A DNA stretch of 37,540 bases, from NCBI GenBank assembly GCA_016882305.1, contig VGQX01000011.1, positions 1 to 37,540 of the forward strand. Reading direction: 5' to 3'. The position numbers and the translations under genes are program-made. Of the stretch, positions 14,986 to 22,865 are shown piece after piece. This DNA is from Cyanobacteria bacterium K_Offshore_surface_m2_239. GTDB lineage: Bacteria > Cyanobacteriota > Cyanobacteriia > PCC-6307 > Cyanobiaceae. How positions within the stretch are numbered: the first letter of the stretch is position 1; the number at the start of each line of letters is the position of its first letter. The notes under the pieces are model-generated. The model saw only the letters and a program-made list of their open reading frames with translations. It searched no databases and was not told where the DNA came from.

Positions 14986-15488
14986 TGATGCTTCTTGGGA
15001 CTCTTCCCTACCATAACAAAAACTCCTTTGTTCGACAAGCGTGGTGCTCTTATGGCCAGAGGCATAAGTAGGTGAATGGTTTAAGTCTTTCTGGCAAACC
15101 CGAAGGTAGCGCGAAGTGGCTCCCGAGAATCGACATTTTAAATGCGATCATCGTGCGGGCAAGTCCAAAATCATCGATTTCAGCATAAGTCTTGATGGCG
15201 ATATAGAACTGGAAACAGGAACTGCTCAGTACCTTATGCTGCGGCTAAGTTCTTGGAGAATTCCGGAGAGACTTCTGTCTATTTGAAAGTTTGCATTGAT
15301 TGTGGCCCGTATGATGCCAAATTCATCACAAAGGCATTTTCGAGATATTGCTGGTGCAATAGGTACTAGTAAGGATTGCTTCGAAGCAGGCCTTTCGGGT
15401 CAACGCTACCGCTTGAGTAGCCTGAGAGGTTGCACGCGTGTTGCTTGCGAAGCCGCTGCCACTGGACGTTGTCGGTCGGAAGCGACAC
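14986..15488. other. No recognisable gene before attC 4
   Basis: The open frame beginning at 15296 crosses this stretch, but its first 93 codons look like non-coding cassette DNA read through by chance. Nothing else is supported on either strand. Confidence 0.5.
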
Positions 15489-17464
15489 TTCGAACAAGCC
15501 CCTCGAGTGGACAGGCCACCACCAACCTTCAGCTACTCCGCCACAGGCTCCCTGCCTGCCACTCAGGGGCAGCGATCGACGGCCTGCGCGATTGGCAAAC
15601 CGCCCTGCGCCGCAGCCTCGCCCAGCCGCCCCCCCAGCTGCTGGTGGCCGCCCGCACCGACGCCGGCTTCGGCGCCAGCCGCGCCAAGTTGCTGCAATTC
15701 GCCGCCGAAACCAACAGCCCATTCCTGGAAACCAGCGCCCGCACCGGCCACGGCTGCGCCGCGCTCACCGCCGCCATCGCCGCCACCATCCCCTGGGATG
15801 ACTTGACGCGCCACACCTCGCCCCTGCTGTTCCAGCAGCTCAAGGCCGCGATCCTGCGCCTGCGCGATCAAGGCACCACCCTGCTCACCTACAAGGATCT
15901 GCGCGAACGGCTGCTCAGCCAATTCCCCAATCTTGACGACGCCACCCTGCGCACCGTGCTCGGCCTGCTCGATGGCCCCGGCGTGCTCAAGCAGCTCGAT
16001 TTCGGCGATGTCGTGCTGCTCAAACCCGAGTGGCTCGGCGTTTATGGCCAGGCGGTGGTGCGCGCCCTCAAGCAGGCCGAACCCCAGCTCGGCGCCCTGC
16101 CCGTCGGCGCCATCAGCGCCGCCGAGCTGCCCTTCGCGGATCAGCCGCGCTTGGAGCGCTCCGAGGAGCCGTTGCTGCTGGCCGAGCTGGAACGCCAGCT
16201 GCAGGAGCGCAAGATATGCCTCCGCCAGGGCGGCCGGCTGGTGTTCCCCAGCTTCTGCGGCCTGGAGCGGCCCGCCTCACCGGCCCTGCCGCCCCGTTTC
16301 ATGAGCTACGCGGTGCGCGGCTGGCTTGATGAGCTGCACGCCACGCTGGTGGTGACCCTGGAGGAAACGCGCGTGTTTCAGCTCCAGGAGCTCTGGCGCG
16401 ATGCCGCCGCCTTTTGCACCGTCGCCAGCGACGGCAGCCGGCCCGGGGCGCCCGCCAGCGGCCCGGCGCTCGCCCCCAGCGGCCCTGCCCTCGCCGTGCA
16501 GCTCCAGCGCGACAACGCCAGCGAGGGCACGATCACCGTGCACACCGCCGCCAGCCTCAGCCTCACCGCACGGGCCCAATTCGCCCAGCTGATCCACAGC
16601 CACCTGCGCAACGCGGCCGAATCCGTGGAACGTCGCCGCCACTGGCTCTGCCCCCACTGCCATGCCCCCAAGGGCAATGAGGCCGTGCTGATGCAAAAGC
16701 TGGAGCGCGATGGCGAGCAGGCCCGGGTCACCTGCGATGCCTGCGACAAGCCCATCCCCCTCTACGACGACCTCGAACGCCTGCTCGCCGATCCCGAGGT
16801 GCGCCGCCAGGCCGCTGCCCTCGCCAACGAATCGCCCCAACTCACCGCCCGCCGCAAGGGCAAACTGTTGCTGCTTGAAGTGGGCGCCCGCCTCACCAGC
16901 GCCAATCAAAAGTGGCAAGAGGTCACCCCTGATGAAGACGACGGCATCGACCTGCAGGTGGAATTCACCGACGACGACGGCAACGGCACCGGCCGCTACC
17001 TCTACCTCCAACTCAAGGCCGGCCCCTCCCACCTCCGCCGGCGCGCCGATGGCCGCGAGATGTTTGCCATCAAAAAACCCCGCTGGATACACACCTGGAC
17101 CCAGCAGCCCGGGCCGGTGATGCTCGTGATCGGGCGGGAAGCTGGCTTTGATCTCGATGCCGAGTGTGACGATGAGGTTGCTTTTCCCCATACCACAACA
17201 ACCGCAGAACGTATACTTTCGGCCGCTATTGTTCAGAGATTGAAATCTCGCCACAGCGAGTTCTTTTCCACCTCCCGCTCAGGCTCCCGCGCCTTCCCTG
17301 ATGTGCGCTGGATGGAGATCAGCAGCGTTCTCCAACGCGAACTCGCCGCCGGCCGCCGCCCCGAGGAGATCAAGCAGATCGAATTCGAAGGCGAACCCCT
17401 GGACATGGCCAGCGTGCTGCGTTGGCGTCGCAGGATCCTGGCGGAAGCGGCCCCTGCAATCTGA
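15296..17464 (+). CDS. Truncated Roc-COR protein with zinc ribbon and DUF4365 nuclease-like domain
   Basis: Residues 1-93 are translated attC 4 and the sequence before it and are unlikely to be native. From residue 94 the frame is a ROCO-type protein cut inside its GTPase domain: a G4-like LLVAARTD and G5-like ETSAR, then a COR domain (about 150-340). A four-cysteine zinc ribbon (CPHC...CDAC, about 450-485) follows. The C-terminal part (about 510-690) is DUF4365-like with a PD-(D/E)XK pattern (DEDDGIDLQVEF, then YLYLQLKAG). G1-G3 and any leucine-rich repeats are missing. ROCO ATP/GTP switches fused to a nuclease-like domain fit a stress or phage sensor, but that is inference. Without its P-loop the protein is probably inactive. 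The original start codon is lost. Confidence 0.75.
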   Translation: MIVARMMPNSSQRHFRDIAGAIGTSKDCFEAGLSGQRYRLSSLRGCTRVACEAAATGRCRSEATLRTSPSSGQATTNLQLLRHRLPACHSGAAIDGLRDWQTALRRSLAQPPPQLLVAARTDAGFGASRAKLLQFAAETNSPFLETSARTGHGCAALTAAIAATIPWDDLTRHTSPLLFQQLKAAILRLRDQGTTLLTYKDLRERLLSQFPNLDDATLRTVLGLLDGPGVLKQLDFGDVVLLKPEWLGVYGQAVVRALKQAEPQLGALPVGAISAAELPFADQPRLERSEEPLLLAELERQLQERKICLRQGGRLVFPSFCGLERPASPALPPRFMSYAVRGWLDELHATLVVTLEETRVFQLQELWRDAAAFCTVASDGSRPGAPASGPALAPSGPALAVQLQRDNASEGTITVHTAASLSLTARAQFAQLIHSHLRNAAESVERRRHWLCPHCHAPKGNEAVLMQKLERDGEQARVTCDACDKPIPLYDDLERLLADPEVRRQAAALANESPQLTARRKGKLLLLEVGARLTSANQKWQEVTPDEDDGIDLQVEFTDDDGNGTGRYLYLQLKAGPSHLRRRADGREMFAIKKPRWIHTWTQQPGPVMLVIGREAGFDLDAECDDEVAFPHTTTTAERILSAAIVQRLKSRHSEFFSTSRSGSRAFPDVRWMEISSVLQRELAAGRRPEEIKQIEFEGEPLDMASVLRWRRRILAEAAPAI
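15489..15574 (+). repeat. attC site 4, right end replaced by Roc-COR coding sequence
   Basis: From AAC (15493-15495) both stem arms equal those of attC 3 (GCCCCTcGAGTGGaCAGGC and GCCTGCCACTCAGGGGC), while the loop differs. Identity stops exactly after the G of the R' box: attC 3 reads GCAGCG-TTATGC, this site reads GCAGCG-ATCGAC. That is the point where integron integrase cuts (G/TT). Confidence 0.85.
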
Positions 17465-17476
17465 GCTGGTTGGCAC

Positions 17477-17876
17477 CTACAGCTTGTAGAGCCTCCGCAA
17501 GGCCGCCAGGCACCGCCGCAGACTCTCCGAGCGTTCAGCGGCTCGCAGTGGGTCCCAATACAAGCGCGCGTACTCAACCAATCGCGTGGTGTACTCGGGG
17601 CCGATCGACACTGAGAATCCCTCAAGTGGCACCATTGAATCCCGGATGATTTTGCTGCGGGATCGCCCGGCATGGGGCGTCGGCATCAAGATCGCGTAGC
17701 ACCAACCAAGGGACAAAAGCAGCAGCCTGGTTGTAAGCCCTGATCTTGGGATCAAGCTTGGTTTTGCCGCGAGCTGGATAGGAGTGGGCCACCGAGATCC
17801 CGAGAGTGGCACAGATCTTCCGTGCGACGGCCTCATCATCAAACCCTTCGGTGGCCAGGGTGAGCGGTTGCTGCAT
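17477..17876 (-). pseudogene. Degraded nuclease-like partner of the adjacent ATPase (TOPRIM/DUF4276-like)
   Basis: The start, from ATG 17876, reads LATEGFDDEAVARKI...VPWLVLRDLDADAPC, with the glutamate and the DxD typical of TOPRIM-like (DUF4276-type) proteins. The frame then ends. The family's C-terminal part (SRSKIIRDSMVPLEGFSV, GPEYTTRLVEYA, SESLRRCLAALRRL) is found in another frame, ending at 17477. By comparison with how such proteins normally run, an internal stretch of perhaps 60 residues is missing, along with a frame change. The gene starts 8 bp after the stop of the ATPase gene, so the two formed an operon. ATPase plus TOPRIM-type protein pairs are a common design of anti-phage systems. 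Family naming is tentative. Confidence 0.65.
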
Positions 17877-17884
17877 ACCTGGTG

Positions 17885-18327
17885 CTACAGCAGCGTCAAC
17901 GCCAGCTGCTCGGTGTCTTGTGGCGCCGTACGCGGCAGTGCCGCATCGGCCATGGACAAACCCGCCATCGCCATGGCCACCACCTGAGGATCAGCGGAAG
18001 CAAGCGAGGCTTCGGTTCCATTTTCGCCTGGAATCAACCGCAATGTTTCCTCTGGCGCGATGCCGGGATCGCTGAGGAGCTCGTAGGAATGGGTGGTGAT
18101 GAACACCTGTCTCCCGCTGCGGCGATTCACGGCAGCCATCATCGCCGGGATGTGTTTCACCACAGCCGAATGCAGCGACAGCTCAGGCTCCTCCAGCAGC
18201 AGCAGCAGCGGCGCCGAACCATCCAGGAAGTGGGCCCGATCACAAACATGCGGCGCTGCAGCTTCACATCCGCCAGCCGGAAATTCTTCCAGTTTTCCAA
18301 CCGAATCTCGCTGATCCGCCTGCCCAT
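17885..18327 (-). pseudogene. Internally deleted AAA/ABC-type ATPase (OLD/RecF-like)
   Basis: From ATG 18327 the protein starts as a RecF/OLD-like ATPase (ISEIRLENWKNFRLADVKL then RRMFVIGP, where the Walker A loop should follow). At about 18230 the sequence jumps, in another frame, to the Walker B region (PLLLLLEEPELSLHSAVV), followed by the switch motif QVFITTHSYELLSDPGIA and the C-terminal end. Walker A, the coiled-coil or lid region and roughly 200 or more residues are gone. It is not functional. It is upstream of the TOPRIM-like remnant on the same strand, so this was a two-gene defence-type operon, now dead. Confidence 0.8.
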
Positions 18328-18485
18328 GAAAACCCTTCAGATCAACTGTTTATGCGGTTTCTTTCGTCAGTTTAGCTCAGCTCTGCTGGGGCTTGATTTC
18401 CACCGACCTCTTGTGGCCGCAGGCAACGACTGGCAAGCGTGGAGCCGCCCACCCATGGCGGAGTCGAAGGCAACCCCACCTGCGC

Positions 18486-19550
18486 CTACCCCACCACTTC
18501 CTCCAGCCAGGCTTCGATCCGCTCGCTGAAGGCCGCCATCGAATGGTGACGCTCGAACATCTGCCGGCAGCGGTGGCGCGACACCCGCGCGGCCCGCCCC
18601 ACGGCACGCGCCAGCGCCTCCAGGTCGTCGGCGGGCGCCAGGGCGCCGTTCTCCCCCTCCACGACCAGCTCCCCCGGACCACCGCGGGCGTAGGCCGCCA
18701 CGGGAACACCGCAGGCCATGGCTTCCACCACGACGTTGCCGAAGGCCTCGTTCCACTTGGGCGTGTTGAGCAACACCTGGCAGGCGCCGAGCTCGGCCTG
18801 GAAGGCGGCGGTGGGCAGAAAGCCGCGCCACTGCAGGGTGCCCGGAGGAACGGAGGCCTCCACGGCGGCGGCGTAGGCCTCGTCCTCCCGCAGGCCCCAC
18901 ACCCGCAGGGGCAGCCCCAGCCGCTGGGCCACCCACGCCGCATCCTCCAACCCCTTCTCGGGGGCGATGCGACCGGCCCAGCCCAACACCGGCTCCGCCT
19001 GGTCGGCGAAGGCATAGGCGGCGGGATCAAAGCCGTTGCCGACGATCACCGGAGCCGGCAAGGCGAAATCCGCCGCCTGGGCCGCCGTGTGAAAGGCCAG
19101 CCGCCGGGGGCGCCAGCGGGCCACCGACGCGATGACCTCATCCATGGCCTCCGCCACGGACCCCATGCTCACGAGGTGGGCCACAGGGGTGGCCGTGTGG
19201 CGGGTGAGCCAGAACGGCAACCAGTCGTAGGCCAGGTTGAGGAGCACATCGAAACGCCCCTGCTCCTCCAGGGCGCGATCCCAGAGGCGCGGCAGCAGGG
19301 CCCCGGCGGGGATCTCGATCGGCATCGAACGGGGGCGATGCTGCCAGCTCGGTTGCGGCGCCCCTGCGGCGGTGAGCAGCTCCGCCCCGGCGCAGGAGGG
19401 GGCGAGCACAGAACCGGCGGCGGCCAGCACAGCCACCTGGTGGCCCCGAGCCAGGAGGCCCGCCACCAGCCCGATCGCCGTCACCTCCACCCCGCCCCCG
19501 CGCCCGCTGCCCAATGCCCCCACCGGCGTGCTCACCACCAAGACCCGCAT
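18486..19550 (-). CDS. GT4 glycosyltransferase, probable UDP-glucose:tetrahydrobiopterin glucosyltransferase
   Basis: The 354-residue protein is a GT-B fold glycosyltransferase. The start MRVLVVSTPVGALGSGRGGG, the segment RFDVLLNLAYDWLPFWLTRH, PVAHLVSMGS and GWAGRIAPEKGLEDA, then EAFGNVVVEAMACGVPVAAY, closely follow my memory of the Synechococcus elongatus enzyme that glucosylates tetrahydrobiopterin. That pterin glucoside is a cyanobacterial cofactor linked to light responses. ATG 19550 is preferred over an upstream in-frame start that adds 24 low-quality residues. The gene is transcribed away from the methyltransferase genes. Composition is GC-rich and host-like, so it may be core sequence at the edge of the island. 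If the acceptor is not a pterin, it is still a retaining GT4 enzyme. Confidence 0.75.
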   Translation of the reverse strand: MRVLVVSTPVGALGSGRGGGVEVTAIGLVAGLLARGHQVAVLAAAGSVLAPSCAGAELLTAAGAPQPSWQHRPRSMPIEIPAGALLPRLWDRALEEQGRFDVLLNLAYDWLPFWLTRHTATPVAHLVSMGSVAEAMDEVIASVARWRPRRLAFHTAAQAADFALPAPVIVGNGFDPAAYAFADQAEPVLGWAGRIAPEKGLEDAAWVAQRLGLPLRVWGLREDEAYAAAVEASVPPGTLQWRGFLPTAAFQAELGACQVLLNTPKWNEAFGNVVVEAMACGVPVAAYARGGPGELVVEGENGALAPADDLEALARAVGRAARVSRHRCRQMFERHHSMAAFSERIEAWLEEVVG

Positions 19551-19592
19551 GATTTGCCATCCCGCGCCAGCGCACCAGCATGACCGACGAGG

Positions 19593-20489
19593 ATGTTCAC
19601 CACTCGAACAACCGTCCGTCAAGGCGCAGGAGCACTGGCGGACGTGTTAGAAACTTTTCAGAATATACTGGCTCAAATGTCTACTGTTTTTGAAAAGATC
19701 TTATGGAAAACAGGCCTTAAAGGTCCGATTCCCACGCCGCCGGTTCGCCTTCATCCCAAAGGGCCTTATGCCAACTTACACGACCTACCACGACATCAGC
19801 CAACTGAAATTGAACTTTTTGGTCATCCATTTTCGGTCCCTGATGGTCCATCCTTTTATTGGATGCATCATGAAATTTTTGAAGAGGGAGCCTACGCCAT
19901 TAAAGCGGATACAGACCATCCTGTCATCATCGATTGCGGTGGCAGTTATGGCGTGAGCACGATTTATTTCAAGACCCGTTTTCCAGGGGCTAAACTGACC
20001 GTTGTCGAAGCAGATCCCTCCATCTTTTCCATTCTTTCATCAAACACCCGGCCGTTTAATTTTGAGGATGTAACTCTCCTCAATAAAGCTGTTGCTCCCA
20101 TGTCAGGTCAAACCATCGAATTTTATTCTTTGGGTGCAGACATGGGACGCATTCACGCGGGAAGCATGGACGCCCCGAGCGTTTCCATTCCCACAATCTG
20201 CCTCGATGACTTGATCACAGGCAAAACAAATTTCTTAAAAATTGATATCGAAGGCGCAGAAACAGACGCGATCAAAGCCTGCACAAAACTAAACCTTGTC
20301 GACCAACTCTTCATTGAGTATCATTCGTTTGAGGACACTGATCAAACCCTGGGTGAATTGCTAACCATCCTGAAGGCTCATCACTTTCGCTATTTCATAA
20401 AGACCATTTACGCCCCAGCCAAACCCTTCCAAGAGAGAACCTCCAATTTTGGCATGGATTTACAACTCGCTATATTTGCTACCCGTTAA
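19593..20489 (+). CDS. FkbM-family methyltransferase
   Basis: The protein (298 residues from ATG 19593) has the FkbM pattern: SAM-binding motif VIIDCGGSYGVSTIYF, the acidic ribose contact VVEADPS, and FLKIDIEGAETDAI, the family's hallmark. FkbM enzymes O-methylate sugars or other small acceptors, often in glycan or natural-product pathways. An alternative start at ATG 19677 (270 residues) is possible; the first 28 residues are not conserved in character. The gene is distinctly AT-richer than both neighbours, a sign of recent transfer. It is divergent from the glycosyltransferase and followed 12 bp later by another methyltransferase on the same strand, so the two are probably co-transcribed. 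The acceptor is unknown. Confidence 0.85.
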   Translation: MFTTRTTVRQGAGALADVLETFQNILAQMSTVFEKILWKTGLKGPIPTPPVRLHPKGPYANLHDLPRHQPTEIELFGHPFSVPDGPSFYWMHHEIFEEGAYAIKADTDHPVIIDCGGSYGVSTIYFKTRFPGAKLTVVEADPSIFSILSSNTRPFNFEDVTLLNKAVAPMSGQTIEFYSLGADMGRIHAGSMDAPSVSIPTICLDDLITGKTNFLKIDIEGAETDAIKACTKLNLVDQLFIEYHSFEDTDQTLGELLTILKAHHFRYFIKTIYAPAKPFQERTSNFGMDLQLAIFATR

Positions 20490-20501
20490 TTCACCTCCAC
20501 T

Positions 20502-21275
20502 TTGAGCCAACCTCCCTCCATCGCTGCGGAGCTCTCCATTGACCAATTACTGCTGCATGGCTTTGACCTGCTCCAACACCTCTCCACCTTCCTGGAGGTC
20601 GATCCCCACGACCTGAAGCAACGCCTGCCCAGCAGCAGTTCAGATCTGGCGGCCCTCCATCCCGGCGCCTTTGATCCCCTCACCGTGGAAACCTTCTACG
20701 AGGAAACCGTCGGCGATGGCCATCTGCTGGAATTAGCCGCCTGGCACCTCAGCAGCGCGGCCTACATCGCGGACACCCTGCGGCTGCAAGCCCAGTTTGC
20801 TCGAGGCCATGTCCTGGATTTCGGGGGTGGGATCGGCACCCACGCCTTGGCCGCCGCCGCCCTCGGTGCAGTGGAGCACGTGTGGTTTGTGGACCTCAAT
20901 CCCCGCAACCGAGCGTTCGTCAGCTGGCGCGCCGAGCGGCTGGGTCTCGCCGATCGCCTCAGCTGCCACCGCGATCTGTCCGACCCCGCGCTGCCCCGGG
21001 CGTTTGACACGATCGTCTGCTTAGATGTGCTGGAGCACCTCAAGGATCCCGCAGCACAGCTGAAGGTGTTTCACAATCGACTGCATCACGACGGGCATGC
21101 TTTGCTGAATTGGTATTTCTTCCGCGGCTTCGCTGGAGAATACCCTTTTCATCTCGATGATCCCGCCCAGGTGGAGCAGTTTTTCCGAACCCTGCAAAGC
21201 CACTTCCTTGAAGTGTTCCACCCCTGGCTCATCACCACCCGTGCCTATCGACCGATGCCCGGCAACGCGGAATGA
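20502..21275 (+). CDS. Class I SAM-dependent methyltransferase
   Basis: The 257-residue protein has the SAM-binding motif I HVLDFGGGIGTHALAAAALG, motif II VWFVDLNPRN, and the post-II segment FDTIVCLDVLEHLKDP typical of class I methyltransferases. No acceptor can be named. The start used is TTG 20502, 12 bp after the FkbM stop; no in-frame ATG lies before the conserved region. Its 3' end overlaps the convergent purF gene by 31 bp. It is GC-rich, unlike the FkbM gene it follows, so the two probably have different origins despite the tight spacing. Confidence 0.8.
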   Translation: MSQPPSIAAELSIDQLLLHGFDLLQHLSTFLEVDPHDLKQRLPSSSSDLAALHPGAFDPLTVETFYEETVGDGHLLELAAWHLSSAAYIADTLRLQAQFARGHVLDFGGGIGTHALAAAALGAVEHVWFVDLNPRNRAFVSWRAERLGLADRLSCHRDLSDPALPRAFDTIVCLDVLEHLKDPAAQLKVFHNRLHHDGHALLNWYFFRGFAGEYPFHLDDPAQVEQFFRTLQSHFLEVFHPWLITTRAYRPMPGNAE

Positions 21276-22825
21276 GCGCCCGCCAGCCCGGCGGGTTCCA
21301 GCATCAGCTTGCTGCGCTTCATCTGCTCCTCCATGGCAATCGGATAGTTCCCGTCAAAACAGGCGGTGCAGAAGTTGGCGGAGTTGGTCTGGGCCGCCTC
21401 CACCATTCCCTCCTTGCTGAGGTAGGCCAGGCTGTCCACGCCAAGGTGGCGTTCAATCTCCGCCAGGCTGAGGCGAGCGGCGATCAAGTGTTCCTGGGTG
21501 TCGGTGTCGATCCCGTAGAAGCAGGGGTGGGTCACCGCCGGTGAACTGATCCGCATGTGCACCTCCGTGGCGCCGGCATCGCGCAGGGCCTGCACCAACT
21601 TGCGGCTGGTGGTGCCGCGCACGATGGAATCATCAATGACCACAACCCGCTTGCCGGAGAGCACATCAGGGAGGGGGTTGAGCTTGACGCGAATGCCGGC
21701 TTCTCGCATCGCCTGGGTGGGCTGAATGAAGGTGCGACCCACATAACGATTTTTGATTAGACCATCGCCAAATGGAAGTCCGCTGGCCTGTGAGAAGCCA
21801 ATCGCCGCCGGGATACCGGAATCGGGAACACCGATGACAATATCAGCGTTCACCGGCGATTCCTTGGCCAGAACCGCGCCGATACGCACGCGATAACTAT
21901 AAAGAGACTCCCCAAAGAAACGGCTATCTGGACGCGCGAAATAGATCATTTCAAACACGCAAAGCTTCGGCGGTTCCTCCAGCCAGCGCTGTCGATCGGG
22001 GATGGGATCGCCGGGACGAAAATGCACCAGCTCACCGGGCTGCACATCATCGGCATAGGTGGCGCCGATGATGTCGAGCCCGCAGGTTTCACTGCTGGCC
22101 ACCCACTGACCCCGATCCGAATCGCCCAGACGGCCATAGACGAGGGGACGAATGCCATAGCCATCCCGCAGGGCGAACAGCCCCTCCGGTGTGCCGATCA
22201 AGAGGCTGAAGGCCCCCCGACAGCGCTCCGCTGCGGTGCGGATCGCCTGACTCCAGCCCATGCCGCCATCCACGGCCTGCTGAAGGGCAAAGGCGATCAG
22301 TTCGGAATCGGTGGTGGAGGTGAATTCATCAGCCAGATGCTCCAACGCCAGGCGCAACTCGGCGGCATTCACCAAATTGCCGTTGTGAGCCAGGGCGAAG
22401 GGACCGAGGCGCGTCATCAGCACCACGGGCTGGGCATTGCAGACTTTGCTACTGCCGGTGGTGGAGTAGCGGTTGTGGCCGATCGCCAGGTCGCCGGGCA
22501 TGCGATCGAGAACCTGTTGGTCGAACACCTGGCTCACCAGGCCCATGTCCTTGTGCAGGCGCACCCGAGGGCCATCGAAGGCGGCGATGCCCGCCGACTC
22601 CTGGCCGCGATGCTGCAGGGCATAGAGACCGAAGTAGGTGAGGTTGGCCACGGGTTGGCCCGGCGCCATCACGGCGAAGACGCCGCAGGCCTCCTCCGGC
22701 TTGTCTGGACGCTCCTCCGCAGCAAGGGAGAGGGTTCGCTCCACGCCCGATGGGAATGACCCATCCGAGGCGGACCGGGAGGGCTCCAGAAACTCTGGGC
22801 AGCCAGGGGTTGGGACTGGGGTCAC
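21245..22825 (-). CDS. purF: Amidophosphoribosyltransferase (purine biosynthesis)
   Basis: PurF makes 5-phosphoribosylamine from PRPP and glutamine, the first step of IMP synthesis. The glutaminase nucleophile is Cys47 (EEACGVFAV), exposed after removal of the propeptide, as in Bacillus-type enzymes. The PRPP loop is VVVIDDSIVRGTTS, and FCTACFDG carries cysteines expected to bind the iron-sulfur cluster. The pre-Cys leader of 46 residues is long, so a GTG start nearer the Cys is possible. The gene follows purL by about 40 bp on the same strand, forming a purine operon. In related picocyanobacteria, as I recall, gyrA follows purF; here an overlapping convergent methyltransferase and the island follow instead. 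Confidence 0.97.
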   Translation of the reverse strand: MTPVPTPGCPEFLEPSRSASDGSFPSGVERTLSLAAEERPDKPEEACGVFAVMAPGQPVANLTYFGLYALQHRGQESAGIAAFDGPRVRLHKDMGLVSQVFDQQVLDRMPGDLAIGHNRYSTTGSSKVCNAQPVVLMTRLGPFALAHNGNLVNAAELRLALEHLADEFTSTTDSELIAFALQQAVDGGMGWSQAIRTAAERCRGAFSLLIGTPEGLFALRDGYGIRPLVYGRLGDSDRGQWVASSETCGLDIIGATYADDVQPGELVHFRPGDPIPDRQRWLEEPPKLCVFEMIYFARPDSRFFGESLYSYRVRIGAVLAKESPVNADIVIGVPDSGIPAAIGFSQASGLPFGDGLIKNRYVGRTFIQPTQAMREAGIRVKLNPLPDVLSGKRVVVIDDSIVRGTTSRKLVQALRDAGATEVHMRISSPAVTHPCFYGIDTDTQEHLIAARLSLAEIERHLGVDSLAYLSKEGMVEAAQTNSANFCTACFDGNYPIAMEEQMKRSKLMLEPAGLAGAHSALPGIGR

Positions 22826-22865
22826 GGAACGGGGATCACCGTTGCGGACAGTTCATCTTGTCGCA

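Noticed and set aside
16277-17254. Minus-strand open frame of 325 codons inside the Roc-COR gene
   Set aside because: Shadow frame: Gly/Ala/Val-rich without motifs, opposite a frame with clear domains.
18393-19583. Plus-strand open frame of 396 codons opposite the glycosyltransferase
   Set aside because: Shadow frame with His/Gln/Pro-rich composition; the opposite strand has a recognised enzyme.
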